Shown: in pieces, positions 61,019-64,000 of the stretch
Position numbering within the stretch: position 1 is the first letter of the stretch
How the letters are laid out: every line of letters starts with the position of its first letter
NCBI RefSeq assembly: GCF_038789205.1
Contig: NZ_CP128355.1
Location: 620,001 to 684,000 of the forward strand
DNA from: Staphylococcus hsinchuensis
GTDB lineage: Bacteria; Bacillota; Bacilli; Staphylococcales; Staphylococcaceae
Reading direction: 5' to 3'
Length of the DNA stretch: 64,000 bases
Notes under the pieces: generated by a model
Told to the model about the DNA's origin: nothing
Seen by the model: only the letters and a program-made list of their open reading frames with translations
Databases searched by the model: none
Translations under genes and position numbers: made by a program

Positions 61019-63277
61019 ATGACAATTAGAAAAGCGACAGTATTAGGTGCAGGCGCAATGGGTAGTCAGATCGCAGCACTGCTCGTTAATGCCGGTGTGA
61101 AAGTAAAGTTATTAGATATTGTAATAGATGAAAATGACCCGAATAAAATTTCTAGAACAGCCTATGAGACAATCACCAATGCAAAACGTCCATTACTCTT
61201 CGATGTATCAAATGCTTCAAATCTATCTTACGGAAACTTTAATGATGACCTTAAAAATACGAGGGATAGTGACATCTATATTGAAGCGGTAAAAGAAGAG
61301 CTCGACATTAAACATCAAATTTGGCAACAAGTGCAAAAGGTAGCACAAGACGATGCACTCTTTGCGACTAATACATCAGGTATTCCAATTGCATCAATTG
61401 CTAAGGTGTTCGATGGTAAGGAGAAGGAACGATTCTTCGGAATGCATTTCTTTAATCCACCACGCATTATGAAGTTAGTCGAAATCATCCCGACTGATGA
61501 AACAGTTTCTGATGTTGTAGCACGTGTGCAAACATTTGCAGAGGAAGTCCTTGGTAAAGGCGTAGTTATTGCAAATGACGTGCCAGGGTTTGTAGCAAAT
61601 CGTGTCGGAACTCAAACGATGAATGACATTATGTACCGTGCTGAAGAACAAGGTTTCTCTATTACAGATACCGATGCCTTAACAGGTCGTAGCATTGGAC
61701 GACCACGCATGGGAACTTACGGATTATCCGATTTAGTCGGTTTAGACATTGCCAATGCCGTGATTAATGGATTGCAACAAGATCCTGCTGAGCAACCGTA
61801 TTTCCATGAGACGAAAGTGGCTCAGAAATTATATAACAACGGGGCACTCGGTAAGAAAACGAAACAAGGATTTTATAAAAAGGTAGATAAACAACGCCTC
61901 GTATTTGATTATGATAAAAATGATTACGTAGCACCACAGCCACCACAATATGAAATCTTGCAGCAGTTTAGTAAAGACTTGGCTGCGAATTTAGATATTA
62001 TTTTCAAAGCAGAAGATAAAGCCGGATTGTTCTTATGGGAAACGCTGCGAAATAACTTCTATTATTCAGCGATTAACGTCCCTAAGGCAGCTAAGGACTT
62101 TAAAGATATAGACAGAGCAATCGTATGGGGCTTCAATTGGAAACAAGGGCCATTCCAACTTTGGGATTTAATGGGCTTCGACAGAGTGAAACAACGTATG
62201 AAAGCAGAACTTGGAGAATTACCAGAGTGGATTGAACAACGCAATGAACCATTTTACCAAGAAGGAGAAACGATTGAACGAATTACGCCTGTTGATGCTT
62301 ACATCGACCGTGAATTGTGGAATAAAGAAGATTCAAACCTCTCTGTAACGTATCAACAACAACTGCTATTGAAATTAAAAAGTAAAAATAATGTGATTTC
62401 AGATGGCTTTGTAGATGATCTTGTTGAGGCTATTGATCGTCTAGAAAATGAAGACTATAACAGCATGGTCATTTATGCAGGAGGACATAATTTCAGTGTA
62501 GGTGCGAATTTAATATTAATGAAAAAAGCCCATGAAGAAGGACGTGTAGATGATTTAGTTGGTGCATCTATTGAGAAATTACACTACAGTTTCAGTAGAT
62601 TGAAATATGCATTGAAACCAATTGTTACTGCAGTACATGGCAAAGCGCTTGGTGGCGGATGTGAGCTTGTCCTCCACTCACCGTTTGTAGTAGCAGCAAG
62701 CGAGACATACATCGGACTTGTTGAAACAGGCGTGGGTCTCTTACCAGCTGGTGGCGGTCTAGCCGAACTTACAGATCGTACTCTACGTACAACGCATAAA
62801 AATGACGAAAAACAAACTCAGATGCAGAAAGTGTTAATGAACGTCGGATTAGCCAAAGTATCAACGAATGCTTATGAAGCGCAAAAATACGGCTATTTAA
62901 GAAATACCGACACAATTATTTTCAATTCGGAAAAACGTGTTGAAATTGCATTAAAACGTGCGTTATTTGAAGCTGAAACGAATTACATTCCTCAACCTAA
63001 ACAACGATATATTGGTTTAGGTCGCGACTTTAAAGCGTTGGTTGAAGGTCAAATAGATGCACAGCGTGTGGGACACTTTATTAGTGATTATGACTACGAA
63101 ATTACATTGAAAATTGCGGAAGTGTTATCCGGCGGCGATATCCCGAGAAATACATTTATCGATCAACGTTATTTACAAAAAATGGAAAAAGAAAGATTTA
63201 TCGAACTGCTAAAAAATAAAAAAACCTATGATCGTATTTCGCACATGTTAGAAAAAGGGAAACCGTTACGTAATTAA
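61019..63277 (+). CDS. fadB: 3-hydroxyacyl-CoA dehydrogenase / enoyl-CoA hydratase fusion
   Basis: This 752-residue bifunctional enzyme carries out the hydration and second oxidation of beta-oxidation. The dehydrogenase comes first: NAD fold KATVLGAGAMGSQIAALL (about 5-22), FFGMHFFNPPRIMKLVEII with the catalytic His, and DVPGFVANRVG. The crotonase-type hydratase domain is C-terminal (about 460-700) with YAGGHNFSVGANL and HGKALGGGCELVLHSPFVVAA. This order is opposite to E. coli FadB. ATG 61019 follows GGAGGG; the longer upstream frame overlaps fadD in another phase and is not real. Confidence 0.95.
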   Translation: MTIRKATVLGAGAMGSQIAALLVNAGVKVKLLDIVIDENDPNKISRTAYETITNAKRPLLFDVSNASNLSYGNFNDDLKNTRDSDIYIEAVKEELDIKHQIWQQVQKVAQDDALFATNTSGIPIASIAKVFDGKEKERFFGMHFFNPPRIMKLVEIIPTDETVSDVVARVQTFAEEVLGKGVVIANDVPGFVANRVGTQTMNDIMYRAEEQGFSITDTDALTGRSIGRPRMGTYGLSDLVGLDIANAVINGLQQDPAEQPYFHETKVAQKLYNNGALGKKTKQGFYKKVDKQRLVFDYDKNDYVAPQPPQYEILQQFSKDLAANLDIIFKAEDKAGLFLWETLRNNFYYSAINVPKAAKDFKDIDRAIVWGFNWKQGPFQLWDLMGFDRVKQRMKAELGELPEWIEQRNEPFYQEGETIERITPVDAYIDRELWNKEDSNLSVTYQQQLLLKLKSKNNVISDGFVDDLVEAIDRLENEDYNSMVIYAGGHNFSVGANLILMKKAHEEGRVDDLVGASIEKLHYSFSRLKYALKPIVTAVHGKALGGGCELVLHSPFVVAASETYIGLVETGVGLLPAGGGLAELTDRTLRTTHKNDEKQTQMQKVLMNVGLAKVSTNAYEAQKYGYLRNTDTIIFNSEKRVEIALKRALFEAETNYIPQPKQRYIGLGRDFKALVEGQIDAQRVGHFISDYDYEITLKIAEVLSGGDIPRNTFIDQRYLQKMEKERFIELLKNKKTYDRISHMLEKGKPLRN

Positions 63278-63312
63278 GTAAAGCATATAAAATCAAGAAA
63301 GGGTGAGGTCAC

Positions 63313-64000
63313 ATGAGAGATGCATATATTGTTGCTTATGGACGTTCAGCAGCTGGAATAGGGAAACAGGGTAAAGGTGCAATGATTCACGAACGACCGG
63401 ATGAAGTTGCCGCTAAAGTATTAAAAGGTGTATTAGATAAAGTAGGAGGCACATTTGAGCCTTCGATGGTGGAAGATGTTATTGTTGGGAATGCATTTCC
63501 AGAAGGTTTACAAGGTCAAAATATAGCAAGAACGATCGCATTATTAGCTGGTTTACCAAATGAAGTACCAGGTCAAACAGTTAACCGTTATTGTTCATCT
63601 GGTTTACAAACGATTGCACATGCAGCTAACCAAATTAATGCAAATGAAGCGGATATCATTGTTGCTGGTGGAGTAGAACTCATGAGTGCCGTGCCAATGG
63701 GAGGAAACGAACCGACTAACAACCCGTTATTACAAGATAATGATATAGGTGTTTCTTATCCGATGGGATTAACGGCAGAAATGGTTGCAGAAACATATCA
63801 TGTATCGCGTGAAGATCAAGACCAATATGCAGTGCAAAGTCATAAACGTGCTTACGATGCACAACAGGTTGGTAAGTTTAAGGAAGAAATTATCCCGATC
63901 GATATTAATCAAATCACTTATGATGAAGAAGGACCTGTTGTAAATAAGGTGCCTTTTATGGAAGATGAAACGTTGAGACCTAATACAAATACGGATGACT
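63313..64000 (+). CDS. fadA: Acetyl-CoA acyltransferase (thiolase), 5' part
   Basis: The first 229 codons of a thiolase, cut by the window edge. It begins MRDAYIVAYGRSAAGIGKQG and contains the nucleophile Cys94 in TVNRYCSSGLQT and the IVAGGVELMSAVPMGG segment. Thiolases release acetyl-CoA in the last step of each beta-oxidation round. The catalytic His and second Cys lie beyond the window. ATG behind GGGTGAGG, 35 bases after fadB. Confidence 0.95.
   Translation, partial: MRDAYIVAYGRSAAGIGKQGKGAMIHERPDEVAAKVLKGVLDKVGGTFEPSMVEDVIVGNAFPEGLQGQNIARTIALLAGLPNEVPGQTVNRYCSSGLQTIAHAANQINANEADIIVAGGVELMSAVPMGGNEPTNNPLLQDNDIGVSYPMGLTAEMVAETYHVSREDQDQYAVQSHKRAYDAQQVGKFKEEIIPIDINQITYDEEGPVVNKVPFMEDETLRPNTNTDD

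Overview
The window is a low-GC Firmicute chromosome around the replication origin, and the gene order identifies a Staphylococcus. Reading leftward from oriC on the minus strand it carries dnaA-dnaN-yaaA-recF-gyrB-gyrA, hutH, serS, azlCD, metX, the yybS-gdpP-rplI-dnaC block, purA, tRNA-Glu/tRNA-Asp, walRKHIJ and rlmH. Reading rightward on the plus strand it carries rpmH-rnpA-mnmE-mnmG-rsmG-noc. GyrB has Gly90 and Lys145 where S. aureus has Asp89 and Arg144. As I recall, this pair marks the intrinsically novobiocin-resistant S. saprophyticus/cohnii/xylosus group, so a coagulase-negative species of that group is my best guess. I cannot name the species.

Region 1-8 kb: the 3' end of a family 2 glycosidase (beta-mannosidase type), the rlmH gene whose last codons form the SCC attachment site, a cluster of DnaA boxes upstream of rlmH, and the essential WalRK two-component operon. 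A near-perfect parS site lies inside walK. Region 8-33 kb: tRNA pair, an accessory macrolide-type glycosyltransferase on the opposite strand, nucleotide and amino-acid metabolism genes (purA with a PurR-type box, azlCD with a CodY-type box, serS with a T-box leader, hutH with a cre-like site), then gyrase, recF, the clamp and dnaA. The origin is bipartite: DnaA boxes flank dnaA on both sides, and a DnaA-trio unwinding element lies between dnaA and dnaN. Nearly all genes point away from oriC, as expected for co-orientation with replication.

Region 33-39 kb is the conserved rpmH-to-noc block. Region 39-56 kb is accessory: CstA-family transporter, small regulators (XRE, LysR, MarR, TetR), acetyltransferases, MFS, BCCT and APC transporters, a secreted Ser/Asp-rich transglycosylase, an FMN-type monooxygenase linked to the BCCT transporter, a paiA/paiB pair, a reductase gene split by a frameshift in a G6 tract, and an overlapping lipoprotein/Ser-rich secreted protein pair. 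Region 56-64 kb is the fadX-E-D-B-A fatty-acid degradation operon, with cre (CcpA) sites in front of fadX and fadD; fadA runs off the window.

Noteworthy signals not explained by ordinary annotation: a 45-155 bp composite hairpin repeat present at four intergenic places, two reading frames that seem to need an ATT start codon, the extra DnaA-box cluster about 30 kb from oriC, and paired palindromes in front of the monooxygenase-BCCT operon. I found no CRISPR array, prophage, transposase or SCC recombinase in the window.
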